Positions 1 through 7,278 are shown, counted from the stretch's first letter. The stretch is DNA of 10,803 nucleotides from Deltaproteobacteria bacterium (GCA_021778975.1 JAJYBO010000080.1:1-10803); one strand, 5' to 3'. The notes: generated by a model not told the origin, from the letters alone. Numbers and translations: made by a program.

Positions 1-168
1 CCGACAACCACTCCGCCGCTGCTATACCCGCTTATCTGGCGCGGCGGCTATCCCGGCGTCATAGACCTGCCCGACCATCTCGTCGGCAATTACTGGCAGA
101 GCTATCTGCAAACCTACGTCGAAAGAGATGTCCGCACGATCTCCAATATCGGCTCACTCCAAACTTGA
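1..168 (+). pseudogene. 3' remnant of a DUF4143-type AAA ATPase (truncated)
   Basis: Frame 1 is open from the window edge to a TGA at 166-168, giving 55 residues. The peptide carries LIWRGGYPGVI, then NYWQSYLQTYVERDVR, then a short tail ending SLQT. This matches the junction between the AAA_14 ATPase core and the DUF4143 domain of a large family of prokaryotic ATPases of poorly defined role, often found on mobile or accessory DNA. Family members normally continue after the VERDVR...DLxxF segment for roughly 150-200 more residues. Here the frame stops just after that segment, and I see no continuation in the other frames immediately downstream. The natural reading is a C-terminal truncation by deletion or rearrangement. 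The start is outside the window, so I cannot say whether the upstream part is intact. Family assignment is from recalled motifs. Confidence 0.7.
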
Positions 169-177
169 GGAACAGGG
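166..177 (+). promoter_or_regulatory. Ribosome-binding region of the DUF748 gene, overlapping the upstream stop codon
   Basis: TGAGG at 166-170 lies 7 nt before the ATG at 178, with a second purine run (AGGG) at 174-177. The TGA of the truncated upstream frame is also part of this Shine-Dalgarno segment, so ribosomes ending on the remnant would release next to the DUF748 start. This supports the ATG at 178 as the start. Confidence 0.6.
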
Positions 178-3100
178 ATGATACCAAAAATCATTCGCCA
201 GGTACTGCGCCATCCATACTTTCTCGTACCGCTGACAGCACTACTGCTGTACAGCCTGATGGGATTCATCATCGTCCCCAGTATTATCCGATGGTACGCC
301 CCATCTTTTGCCAGTAAACAACTGCATCTTCAACTGGAAATAAAACAACTCCGGATCAACCCATTCCTGTTGACCGTTGACATCCAAAACGTCCGGATTC
401 AAGAAAACGATGGAACGCCAATCGCCGAATTCTCCCGACTGTATGCCGATGCCAACATCAACAGTGTCCGTCATTGGGCATTGACATTCCACGATATCCG
501 TCTTGAAAACCCAACGCTGCATCTGCGTATCCACCCGAATGGCAGCACCAACCTGTCTCAAATGGGCAGCCAGTCACCGGAGTCACAGCCGCCGTCCAAT
601 ACCAGGCCACTTCGCATGATATTACAGCAAGCCGCTATCGAAAACGGAACACTGCTGCTGACAGATCAACGTTACCATACCCCTGTCAAACTGGCCATTC
701 AGAATATAGGCTTTCATCTGACCGATGTGTCCACCCTTCCGGGTCATACCGGCGCATGTTCATTGGAGGCCGCCACCCCATCGAACGAAACGCTCCGGTG
801 TAACGGAAATATATCGCTGACGCCAGTAGCCTTCACCGGAAACATTGCCGTATCTTCACTTCGCATCGGCACATTGTGGGCATTTATCCGTGACCGTCTG
901 GCGCTGGAAACCCCGGAAGGAAAATTGAACATCTCCGCCGATTGCCATATGAACCCCGACAATCTGCGCTTCGATACCCTTCGACTGGGAGTAACCGGCC
1001 TCTCTCTGAAACTCGCGGGATCGGACAGGGTGCTGCTCCATCTTGCTACTATAGACGCCGGGCCAGCACAGATTGATATAACACAGCGACAAATTCATGT
1101 CTCGCAGTTGAGGCTGGAAAATGGCGATTTCCATATCGAAACGGACCCTACAGGTCGGTTGAATCTGACGAAGATAGCCGCCAACACTCATGAAACCACT
1201 CCATCATCCTCAAAATCAACGCCAGCAGTCCATAATGCCCATAAATCCGATCGGAAATCTGAAAACATTCCTTCCTGGACCATCACGGCGGACAACGTTG
1301 ATATCCAAAAAATCGCCCTCGATGTCTCCGATTTCAGCCGATACCGGCCTGTCCACGCACAAATAGCCAACCTGAATATCCATTTCAAGGCAGATATCAA
1401 AACAGACGGCCAGAATCCTGAAACAGCACTGCACGGGCTTTCCACCCGTCTGGACCATGTGAGCGTCAAAAGCCGCGCATCGGTTAAACCGCTTTTCAGC
1501 GCTCGTCAGATATCCCTGAATCAAGGCGACATAAACCTGGAGACTCACGCCATAAACATATCCCAGGTAGCACTGGATGGCGGCTACGTCAATTTCTTGC
1601 TGGACAGACAGGGCCACAACAACTGGCAGCAATTACTGTCGCCGGGTAAATCCGTGAAATCCCCACCGGCGCCGCACCCCACAACACAGGATAAACCCTG
1701 GACATACCGCATCCAAACCCTGAAACTGGACAAATTTCGATCCGATTTCTCGGATTTGTCGGCACAGCCAAAACATCCTCTTGTAAATATAGAGGATTTA
1801 TACGCCCATCTTAGCCCGATTGATGGCAAATCCCCCATAACGGCAGCGCTGGGGTTTCGGTTGAAACAGGGCGGCGCCGTGAAAATTCAGGGCAACATAA
1901 AAACCACCGGACATCCTGAAATCACGGCAAATATCGCGGCGGACGCACTATCCTTAATTCCATTCCAGCCTTATATGGATCCCTATGTGACGCTAAAAGT
2001 CAAATCCGCCCAGCTTTCCATGAAAGGCCTGTTTCATTATGGAATTCCGGCGGCGGGCGCCAAAACTGTTTATGCCGGCAGCATTGGTCTCGATCACCTC
2101 CAATTGATCGAACCCGGCATTACCAAAACTTTTCTGGGCTGGGATGCTCTCGATATCCCCCAAATGAAGCTGACGCTGCATCCCAACAAGCTGAATATCC
2201 GCAACATTCACCTGATTAAACCTGTTGGAGAAGTTATCATCGCCGAAGATCACACTGTCAATCTGAGCCGGGTACTCAAAAAGCGGCGTTCCCCTCACCC
2301 CGCAACACCATCTTATGTCGCCGCCAAATCCAGCGACGACACGTTCCCAATTCATATTGGCGTGGTCCATATCGAAAAAGGCGATGTGGGATTTGCAGAT
2401 TTAAGCCTGATGCAGCGATTCATGACGCAAATCACGAATTTAAAAGGCAATATCAGCGGATTTTCCTCCACCGCAGCATCACCATCTAAAATTCGACTGG
2501 AAGGCGGGGTAGATCAATACGGAATGGTCAATATTGATGGCAGCATCGCCATATTGAATCCAACGAAGACAACAGATATCCGCATGGTTTTCCGAAACGT
2601 GGAAATGACGAAACTGACCCCCTATTCCGGAAAATTTGCAGGGCGGCGCATTACTTCGGGAAAGCTTTCGATGGATCTGAAGTACCACATCGAAAATAGC
2701 AAAATGGTAGGAAACAACCAAATCATTGTGGACAACCTGACGCTGGGGGAACATCTGGACAGCCCCGACGCCACTCACTTGCCACTTGACCTGGCCATCG
2801 CGCTGTTGCGGGATTCCAATGGACGTATTGACATCGGCCTTCCAGTCAGTGGAGATTTGAGCGATCCGCAATTCAGCTATGGACACCTGATATGGAAAGC
2901 ACTCGTCAATGTAGTGACCAAAATCGTAACATCGCCATTTCGTGCGCTCGGCGCATTGTTCGGCGGAAAAAATCAGCATATGGAATCGGTAGCATTCGAT
3001 CCCGGAAAATCGGATATTTTGCCGCCGGAAAAGGAAAAACTACGCACCCTGTCAGAAATGTTGAAAAAACGTCCTCAATTGCAGCTTGTCATACTGGGCA

Positions 3101-3573
3101 GATACAGCCCGGAGGCTGACGGGAAGGCAATTCGGTCGCTGGAAATACGTCAGGCCATCATCCAAAACGCCGGAAAAACATGGGTTCCGAACGAGGATAT
3201 GGGAATGCTGGATTTCACGGACGCCCGCAATCGGCAGTCCATAGAAAAGATGTTTAAAACCCGGTATGGCAACGCCGCGCTGGAGGCGATGAGACAGCTC
3301 GCTGAAAAAACCACAGACAAAGCATCGGGGAAAAATCCATCCCTCGCGGAAATGCTTTTCGAGAAACTGCTCGGCGATGCCCCGTTGCCGCCAGAAAAAT
3401 TGACGAACCTTGCGGACCGCCGCGCACATGAAATCGCTGCGGAACTGGAAAAGGCCGACAGCGTTCCTTCCGGCAGACTTACAATACAACCGTCTGAAGC
3501 TCAAACGGACAGCGGCGCACCTTCCGTAAAATTTTCACTGAAAGCCCTGCCGTCCGCACCGCCTCCTTCATGA
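178..3573 (+). CDS. DUF748 / AsmA-like envelope protein with N-terminal membrane anchor
   Basis: A 1131 aa protein. Residues 14-34 form one hydrophobic segment after a short basic N-terminus, suggesting an inner-membrane anchor with the rest in the periplasm. The body is long, beta-rich and repetitive (patterns such as LxLENPxLHLRI and DNVDIQKIALDVSD), typical of AsmA/TamB-like proteins. Residues about 865-928 hold the DUF748 signature: PLDLAIALLRDSNGRIDIGLPVSG, then FSYGHLIWKALVNVVTKIVTSPF and LGALFGG. From residue 935 comes an OmpA-like stretch (VAFDPGKSDILPPEKEKL...RPQLQLVILGRY). AsmA-like proteins are linked to phospholipid traffic and outer-membrane homeostasis; that role here is inferred. 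The start is supported by TGAGG 7 nt upstream. The 3' end overlaps the convergent DHH gene by 6 bp with no terminator between them. No recognised gene symbol. Confidence 0.9.
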   Translation: MIPKIIRQVLRHPYFLVPLTALLLYSLMGFIIVPSIIRWYAPSFASKQLHLQLEIKQLRINPFLLTVDIQNVRIQENDGTPIAEFSRLYADANINSVRHWALTFHDIRLENPTLHLRIHPNGSTNLSQMGSQSPESQPPSNTRPLRMILQQAAIENGTLLLTDQRYHTPVKLAIQNIGFHLTDVSTLPGHTGACSLEAATPSNETLRCNGNISLTPVAFTGNIAVSSLRIGTLWAFIRDRLALETPEGKLNISADCHMNPDNLRFDTLRLGVTGLSLKLAGSDRVLLHLATIDAGPAQIDITQRQIHVSQLRLENGDFHIETDPTGRLNLTKIAANTHETTPSSSKSTPAVHNAHKSDRKSENIPSWTITADNVDIQKIALDVSDFSRYRPVHAQIANLNIHFKADIKTDGQNPETALHGLSTRLDHVSVKSRASVKPLFSARQISLNQGDINLETHAINISQVALDGGYVNFLLDRQGHNNWQQLLSPGKSVKSPPAPHPTTQDKPWTYRIQTLKLDKFRSDFSDLSAQPKHPLVNIEDLYAHLSPIDGKSPITAALGFRLKQGGAVKIQGNIKTTGHPEITANIAADALSLIPFQPYMDPYVTLKVKSAQLSMKGLFHYGIPAAGAKTVYAGSIGLDHLQLIEPGITKTFLGWDALDIPQMKLTLHPNKLNIRNIHLIKPVGEVIIAEDHTVNLSRVLKKRRSPHPATPSYVAAKSSDDTFPIHIGVVHIEKGDVGFADLSLMQRFMTQITNLKGNISGFSSTAASPSKIRLEGGVDQYGMVNIDGSIAILNPTKTTDIRMVFRNVEMTKLTPYSGKFAGRRITSGKLSMDLKYHIENSKMVGNNQIIVDNLTLGEHLDSPDATHLPLDLAIALLRDSNGRIDIGLPVSGDLSDPQFSYGHLIWKALVNVVTKIVTSPFRALGALFGGKNQHMESVAFDPGKSDILPPEKEKLRTLSEMLKKRPQLQLVILGRYSPEADGKAIRSLEIRQAIIQNAGKTWVPNEDMGMLDFTDARNRQSIEKMFKTRYGNAALEAMRQLAEKTTDKASGKNPSLAEMLFEKLLGDAPLPPEKLTNLADRRAHEIAAELEKADSVPSGRLTIQPSEAQTDSGAPSVKFSLKALPSAPPPS

Positions 3574-4482
3574 ATGCGGCGGTGAATTTGTGGGTGCATC
3601 GGCATTTTCAATCAATATACTGGTGATTTCAGATAAATACCGATCCGCCAGACTTTCATGAAATCGGCATGCACCGGCGGCCCTGTGACCGCCCCCTTCA
3701 TAGGCCGTCAACATCTGACCAATATTGACTTGACAGGTTCTGTTAAAGATACTGTGCCCAATGCTGACAATCACCATGTCCGGTTGATGCACATCGCGTC
3801 GGATTTTCATTTGCACGGAACATTCCGGAAACATGGAATAGACCAGAAACCTATTGCCCACCGGCGGAGGCGACAGCAAGCGAAAATCAGTGATCGCGAC
3901 ATGGCCCTGACACCGGGTATGCTGCGCCAGATGATCCCGGTATCGAACGTTTTCTTCGATCATTTTCTCGCAATATGTTGTCACCAGCGGATCGCTCATA
4001 ACCCGGTACAGCGACAGCGTTCGGAGAATATTCACCAGATGATTCCAGTAGGGTTCATCGGATTTGTTCTGACCAACAATGGTCATGGACAACAAGATAT
4101 AAGGATAGCGTTCGGGATACAAGACTTCGTCTTGAGAAAGATCTGCGGCGTCAATCTTGTCGGCGGCCTGCACCAGTTCGGTATAGTCGCGCGTGAACCG
4201 CTCGCGGTAATACTCGAAAATGACCCCTGCAGCAGACGGCGCAATTCTGAACATACCCGGCGCAGGTTCAGGTCTCTGATTAGAAAAATGATGATCGAAC
4301 CACAAAGAGCAGTGGGGAGCATACGGCAGGTTGGCGACAATATCGCCTTCCTGGATATCCGCCAGTCCTTTCTGCACATCCCCCGGCTCCACCCATTTCA
4401 CGGGCAGCCGAATATCCAGGGCTTCATACAACAAGACAGCACATACCACACTGTCAAAATCAGATCGGGTGACAATTCTCAT
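3568..4482 (-). CDS. DHH/DHHA1 family phosphoesterase (exopolyphosphatase-like)
   Basis: A 304 aa protein with the split DHH architecture. The N-terminal motif is TRSDFDS (Asp8, Asp10), the family-naming motif is FDHHF (Asp63-His64-His65), and the C-terminal DHHA1 domain shows GGGHRAAG at 263-270. DHH enzymes are metal-dependent phosphoesterases acting on nanoRNA, pAp, cyclic dinucleotides or polyphosphate. Close relatives are commonly labelled exopolyphosphatase, but the substrate cannot be read from sequence. Two usual ligand positions look altered: the motif I His is replaced (VTRSDFD) and the motif II Asp appears as Asn51 in VANLPY. An in-frame TGA 18 nt upstream limits the start to the ATG at 4482; its Shine-Dalgarno is weak. 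It is third in a minus-strand run after STAS and HATPase genes, separated from the latter by a 122 nt gap holding a hairpin repeat. Confidence 0.88.
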   Translation of the reverse strand: MRIVTRSDFDSVVCAVLLYEALDIRLPVKWVEPGDVQKGLADIQEGDIVANLPYAPHCSLWFDHHFSNQRPEPAPGMFRIAPSAAGVIFEYYRERFTRDYTELVQAADKIDAADLSQDEVLYPERYPYILLSMTIVGQNKSDEPYWNHLVNILRTLSLYRVMSDPLVTTYCEKMIEENVRYRDHLAQHTRCQGHVAITDFRLLSPPPVGNRFLVYSMFPECSVQMKIRRDVHQPDMVIVSIGHSIFNRTCQVNIGQMLTAYEGGGHRAAGACRFHESLADRYLSEITSILIENADAPTNSPPHS

Positions 4483-4502
4483 AAGATATTCAATGCCATC
4501 TC

Positions 4503-4562
4503 AAAAAGTCAGGTTTGACACTTCCGTAAAAAGTTGAATTTCGGATGGCTTTGTAAAAAGTT
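4503..4562. repeat. Three spaced copies of AAAAAGT beside the hairpin repeat
   Basis: AAAAAGT occurs at 4503-4509, 4528-4534 and 4555-4561, spaced 25 and 27 nt. The second and third copies extend to GTAAAAAGTT (4526-4535 and 4553-4562) and are each followed by TTCGGATG (4540-4547 and 4561-4568). This looks like a degenerate tandem duplication flanking, and feeding into, the left arm of the hairpin. It fills most of the gap between the kinase and DHH genes. Confidence 0.6.
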
Positions 4563-4606
4563 CGGATGCTGCGTTGTGCTGCATCCGAATTTTTTACGAA
4601 GCCGTC
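4544..4606. repeat. Long imperfect palindrome, REP/MITE-like and possibly a bidirectional terminator
   Basis: The left arm at 4547-4569 pairs with the right arm at 4581-4603. Over 23 positions the only departures from Watson-Crick pairing are two G-T wobbles. A T-G wobble plus A-T and G-C pairs extend the stem to 4544/4606. The core is TTCGGATGC...GCATCCGAA around an 11 nt loop that can itself form a short stem. On the + strand the core is followed by TTTTTT and on the - strand by CTTTTT, so either RNA could form a terminator-like structure. The outer 4605-4606 bases lie in the stop codon of the kinase gene. The arms recall dispersed repeats of Desulfobacterota genomes; copy number cannot be checked here. 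Confidence 0.75.
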
Positions 4607-5024
4607 AGGTTTCATTTGGCGGATACGCCACCAGCGTCAGGACATTTCTGTTGTTTTTACGCCGGTATTGCACATCATTCATCAGCTTCCGGATCAGGAA
4701 AATACCAAGCCCTCCAATCTGCCGCTCAGACAAATCCGCCGAAATATCCGGATCTTTCAGGGATAAGAGATCAAAGGCAACACCCGTATCTTCGATTTCA
4801 ATGACAAAGGCCCGCGGCGAATCTTCTTGAATGCAGGTAATTTTGATATCTCCGACGCCACATGGATAGGCGTAATTGATAATGTTCACCAGCGCCTCTT
4901 CCACAGCCAGTTCAATCTCCCGAATACGTTTGGCCGTAAAACCCATCTTTCCGGCAATGCTGGAAACAGATTGAACCAGCACTTCCATGTTTTCGATTTT
5001 TGCAGTTAATTGTATGCTGAACAT
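4605..5024 (-). CDS. HATPase_c anti-sigma-type serine kinase (RsbW/SpoIIAB-like)
   Basis: A 139 aa single-domain GHKL ATPase, the usual size for the RsbW-like family. The N-box is ELAVEEALVNIINYAYP (Glu43, Asn47, Asn50). The G1 box is EIEDTGVAFD (Asp79, Gly81) and the G2 box is IGGLGIFLIRKL (Gly104, Gly105, Gly107). In partner-switching systems such kinases phosphorylate a STAS antagonist and otherwise hold a sigma factor or another target. The STAS gene lies 61 nt upstream on the same strand, so the two probably form the antagonist-kinase pair. The ATG at 5024 has only a distant GGAG about 15 nt away; an in-frame TAG upstream with no other start codon after it leaves this as the best start. 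The stop codon overlaps the base of the 4544-4606 hairpin. The regulated target is not visible in the window. Confidence 0.9.
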   Translation of the reverse strand: MFSIQLTAKIENMEVLVQSVSSIAGKMGFTAKRIREIELAVEEALVNIINYAYPCGVGDIKITCIQEDSPRAFVIEIEDTGVAFDLLSLKDPDISADLSERQIGGLGIFLIRKLMNDVQYRRKNNRNVLTLVAYPPNET

Positions 5025-5085
5025 GGAGAAACCATTGAACTCCTGACAGGCGCCAAATTGGATGCTCTCGGCTATCTGATGCTTT

Positions 5086-5430
5086 TCATGAAGCTATACC
5101 ATGACGCACCGCCGCCTGAACGGTATCAAAAATGGGAATGATGGAATTGAACCCTGAAATCTCGAAAACTTCATTGACCGATTCTTCCATATTCGCCAGA
5201 AAAATCTTTCCGTTCACAGATTTGAGCTTCTTGGCGATCACCAGAATGCTGCGAAGCCCCGCACTGCTGATATATTCCAGCATACTGAAATCAATAACAA
5301 AAACAATTTCACCTTCGTCAATCCATGCGGTCAACTGTTTTTCAAATTCCGGAGCCGTTACCGCATCCATTCTTCCTGTGACTTTCACCACCAGCAGATT
5401 GTTTTCTTTTCCTGACTTGACGATTTCCAT
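5086..5430 (-). CDS. STAS-domain anti-anti-sigma factor (RsbV/SpoIIAA-like)
   Basis: I place the start at ATG 5430, giving 114 aa, because AGGAG lies 6 nt before it. The longer open frame from 5475 adds 15 residues that do not look like STAS sequence and includes no good ribosome-binding site. The protein covers a full STAS domain: an early beta region (LLVVKVTGRMDAVTAPEFEKQL), then FVIDFSMLEYISSAGLRSILVIAKK. Ser55/Ser56 in YISSAGLR occupy the position of the serine phosphorylated by the partner kinase in SpoIIAA/RsbV-type proteins. Dephosphorylated antagonist normally binds the kinase and frees its target. It is the first gene of the minus-strand group, 61 nt ahead of the HATPase kinase. The needed PP2C-type phosphatase is absent from the window, so it is presumably encoded elsewhere. 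Confidence 0.9.
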   Translation of the reverse strand: MEIVKSGKENNLLVVKVTGRMDAVTAPEFEKQLTAWIDEGEIVFVIDFSMLEYISSAGLRSILVIAKKLKSVNGKIFLANMEESVNEVFEISGFNSIIPIFDTVQAAVRHGIAS

Positions 5431-5435
5431 GGATG

Positions 5436-5441
5436 TCTCCT
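5436..5441 (-). promoter_or_regulatory. Ribosome-binding site fixing the STAS start
   Basis: AGGAGA on the minus strand, with AGGAG 6 nt before the ATG at 5430. It supports this ATG over the in-frame ATG at 5475, which lies upstream of this site. Confidence 0.75.
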
Positions 5442-5482
5442 GATATCGTGTAAAAAATTTGGACAGTGGCCTCAATACATAT

Positions 5483-5500
5483 TATGATGCTTCCATCATA
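5483..5500. repeat. Perfect inverted repeat, possible operator, in the STAS/decarboxylase intergenic region
   Basis: TATGATG (5483-5489) and CATCATA (5494-5500) are perfect inverted copies around CTTC. A smaller palindrome, ACCA-TGTG-TGGT, abuts at 5500-5511. The right arm coincides with the proposed -10 element of the leftward promoter, a typical place for a repressor site. No regulator can be named. Confidence 0.45.
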
Positions 5501-5522
5501 CCATGTGTGGTAAAATTAACAA
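5495..5522 (-). promoter_or_regulatory. Candidate sigma70-type promoter of the STAS-HATPase operon
   Basis: On the minus strand TTGTTA (5522-5517) and TATGAT (5500-5495) are separated by 16 nt, matching 4/6 and 5/6 of the sigma70 consensus. The -10 ends 64 nt before the STAS start at 5430. The region is AT-rich and divergent with the decarboxylase gene. I found no equally good rightward promoter. This is a by-eye match only. Confidence 0.35.
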
Positions 5523-5564
5523 GATTATAAAACATTATGACGAAATGACAGGACTCTCTCAACG

Positions 5565-7232
5565 ATGATCGCAACAGACGCAATGGCGGCCTCCCCCTCC
5601 CCCAAAATCCGAACGCAACTGGTAGCGGACCGGGAAACACTGATGCGGATTTTCATCCGACCCGAAAGTGACGCATCGAGACAAACCCTGGTAAAATACA
5701 TGGATCAGATTCTTTTTGGACTCCATGAATTTTTAACCCGTCATGTCGGGGTTACCCAGGAAATCAGCCTGAAAGAGCTTTCAAAGCGGTTTACCGACAC
5801 ACATATCGGCCAGCACCCGGAAAGAAAACTTGCTGATGTCATTACCGATCTCATCGAGAACATCGCGCCGCACGCAGTCAATGTCGCATCACCATATTTT
5901 GTCGGGCATATGACATCCGCGCTGCCGTTTTTTATGGTTCACCTCAAAACAATCGTCGCCGCTCTGAACCAGAATGTCATCAAACTGGAAACTTCCAAGG
6001 TGGTCTCGATCATTGAAAAGCAGGTTTTGGCCAAGATTCACCGCGTGATTTTTCAGAAAGACGACGCATTTTATCTGAAATATGTCCAAAACCCGCACAC
6101 CACCCTGGGATGTTTTGTAGAAGACGGAACGCTGGCCAACGTTTCGGCGCTATGGGTGGCAAGAAACGCTCTGCTGGCCCCCCACAACAATTTCAGGGGC
6201 GTCGAAGCCGAAGGACTTGCCGTGGCATATCGGGCATATGATATTGACCGACTGGTCGTTCTGGTTTCCAGGCTCGGCCACTATTCGCTCAAAAAGGCAT
6301 GTGGCGTTCTGGGAATCGGAAACCAAAATCTGATCCCCATTGATGTTGACACCAACAACCGAATGGATATACACCATCTCAAAAAAGTCGTCGCCGCGTT
6401 GCATACCAACACCCCTCAAACCCGCATTCTGGCAGTGGTGGGGATCGCGGGAACCACTGAGACAGGATCTGTGGATCCGCTCGGTGCAATTGCGGACATA
6501 TGCCATGAACACGGTGTACACTTCCATGTGGACGCCGCTTGGGGAGGCCCCGTCCTGATGTCGGAAAAATACCGCCATCTGCTCTCCGGCATCGAACGGG
6601 CGGATAGCGTCACCATTGACGGTCACAAGCAATTTTATATGCCTATGACGTGCGGTATGGTATATTTCAACAATCCGGATCTTCCAGACGCCGTCGAATA
6701 CCATGCCGGTTATGTGATTCGACAGGGTTCCGTAGATCTCGGAAGAAAATCGCTGTCCGGTTCGCGAGAGGCCAGTTCTTTGATTCTGGACAGTACGCTG
6801 AAAATCATGGGGACGCGTGGATACGGATTATTGATCGAACACGGCATTGACACCGCACATGAATTCGCGGATGAAATCCGGAAAAGGCCATTGTTTGAGT
6901 TGACAACACCTCCCGAATTGAACATCCTGACCTATCGAATTCATCCCCCCGCTGCAAAAGAGCGGATGGCCGGCCCCCATGACGCCGCAACATGGAATAA
7001 ACGACTAAACGCCATCACCCGAAGCGTTCAGCAACTGCAACGGGAAGCGGGAAAAAGTTTTGTATCCCGAACAACCCTCAGAGGCAATAACGCCGCGGAT
7101 ATGGAACGTGTCGTTTTCAGATGCGTCATCATGAATCCCATGACCACAATATCCATACTTCGCGAAATACTGGACGAGCAGGAAAATATCTATCACCAAC
7201 TGGATATCCCTCTGGAGTCCTCGACACTTTAA
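5565..7232 (+). CDS. panP: PLP-dependent decarboxylase, probable aspartate 1-decarboxylase (PanP type)
   Basis: A 555 aa group II PLP decarboxylase, close to the usual length of PanP-type proteins. PanP converts L-aspartate to beta-alanine for pantothenate and CoA synthesis in bacteria lacking pyruvoyl PanD. Signature segments are SPYFVGHMTSALPFF, LNQNVIKLETSK, GHYSLKKACGVLGIG with His239 to stack on the cofactor ring, HVDAAWGG with Asp323 to pair with the pyridine nitrogen, and TIDGHKQFYMPM with Lys355 forming the Schiff base. These strongly recall Vibrio PanP over much of their length. Glutamate decarboxylase or another amino acid decarboxylase of the same fold remains possible. The chosen ATG at 5565 has AGGA 11 nt upstream; ATG 5580 is an alternative with no visible ribosome-binding site. 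The gene diverges from the STAS operon and is followed after 57 nt by an acyl-CoA ligase in the same direction. Confidence 0.85.
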   Translation: MIATDAMAASPSPKIRTQLVADRETLMRIFIRPESDASRQTLVKYMDQILFGLHEFLTRHVGVTQEISLKELSKRFTDTHIGQHPERKLADVITDLIENIAPHAVNVASPYFVGHMTSALPFFMVHLKTIVAALNQNVIKLETSKVVSIIEKQVLAKIHRVIFQKDDAFYLKYVQNPHTTLGCFVEDGTLANVSALWVARNALLAPHNNFRGVEAEGLAVAYRAYDIDRLVVLVSRLGHYSLKKACGVLGIGNQNLIPIDVDTNNRMDIHHLKKVVAALHTNTPQTRILAVVGIAGTTETGSVDPLGAIADICHEHGVHFHVDAAWGGPVLMSEKYRHLLSGIERADSVTIDGHKQFYMPMTCGMVYFNNPDLPDAVEYHAGYVIRQGSVDLGRKSLSGSREASSLILDSTLKIMGTRGYGLLIEHGIDTAHEFADEIRKRPLFELTTPPELNILTYRIHPPAAKERMAGPHDAATWNKRLNAITRSVQQLQREAGKSFVSRTTLRGNNAADMERVVFRCVIMNPMTTISILREILDEQENIYHQLDIPLESSTL

Positions 7233-7233
7233 T

Positions 7234-7249
7234 GGCTTTTTCAAAAGCC
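7234..7249. repeat. Short perfect hairpin between decarboxylase and ligase genes
   Basis: GGCTTTT (7234-7240) and AAAAGCC (7243-7249) pair around TC, starting 2 nt after the decarboxylase stop. There is no T tract after it, so it is a poor terminator. It may instead mark the 3' end of the first cistron or cause partial attenuation. Confidence 0.5.
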
Positions 7250-7278
7250 GATATTATGAATCCATCCACATATTCCAA

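Noticed and set aside
2479..2979. A 166-codon minus-strand open frame inside the DUF748 gene
   Set aside because: It is antisense to conserved DUF748 coding sequence, with no domain and no ribosome-binding context worth noting.
4479..4499. A 6-codon minus-strand frame overlapping the DHH start by ATGA
   Set aside because: The overlap suggests translational coupling, but the peptide is tiny and has no convincing ribosome-binding site. It probably arose by chance.
3658..4518. A 286-codon plus-strand open frame opposite the DHH gene
   Set aside because: It lies almost entirely antisense to a gene with clear DHH/DHHA1 motifs, and its translation shows no recognisable domain. It is a shadow of codon bias.
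4503..4606. A CRISPR array
   Set aside because: The repeated units are short, degenerate and only three in number, and they belong to a palindromic element. There is no regular spacer pattern and no cas gene.
5431..5475. The 15-residue N-terminal extension of the STAS protein from ATG 5475
   Set aside because: The AGGAG site just before ATG 5430 gives a normal STAS start, and the extension has no STAS-like sequence.
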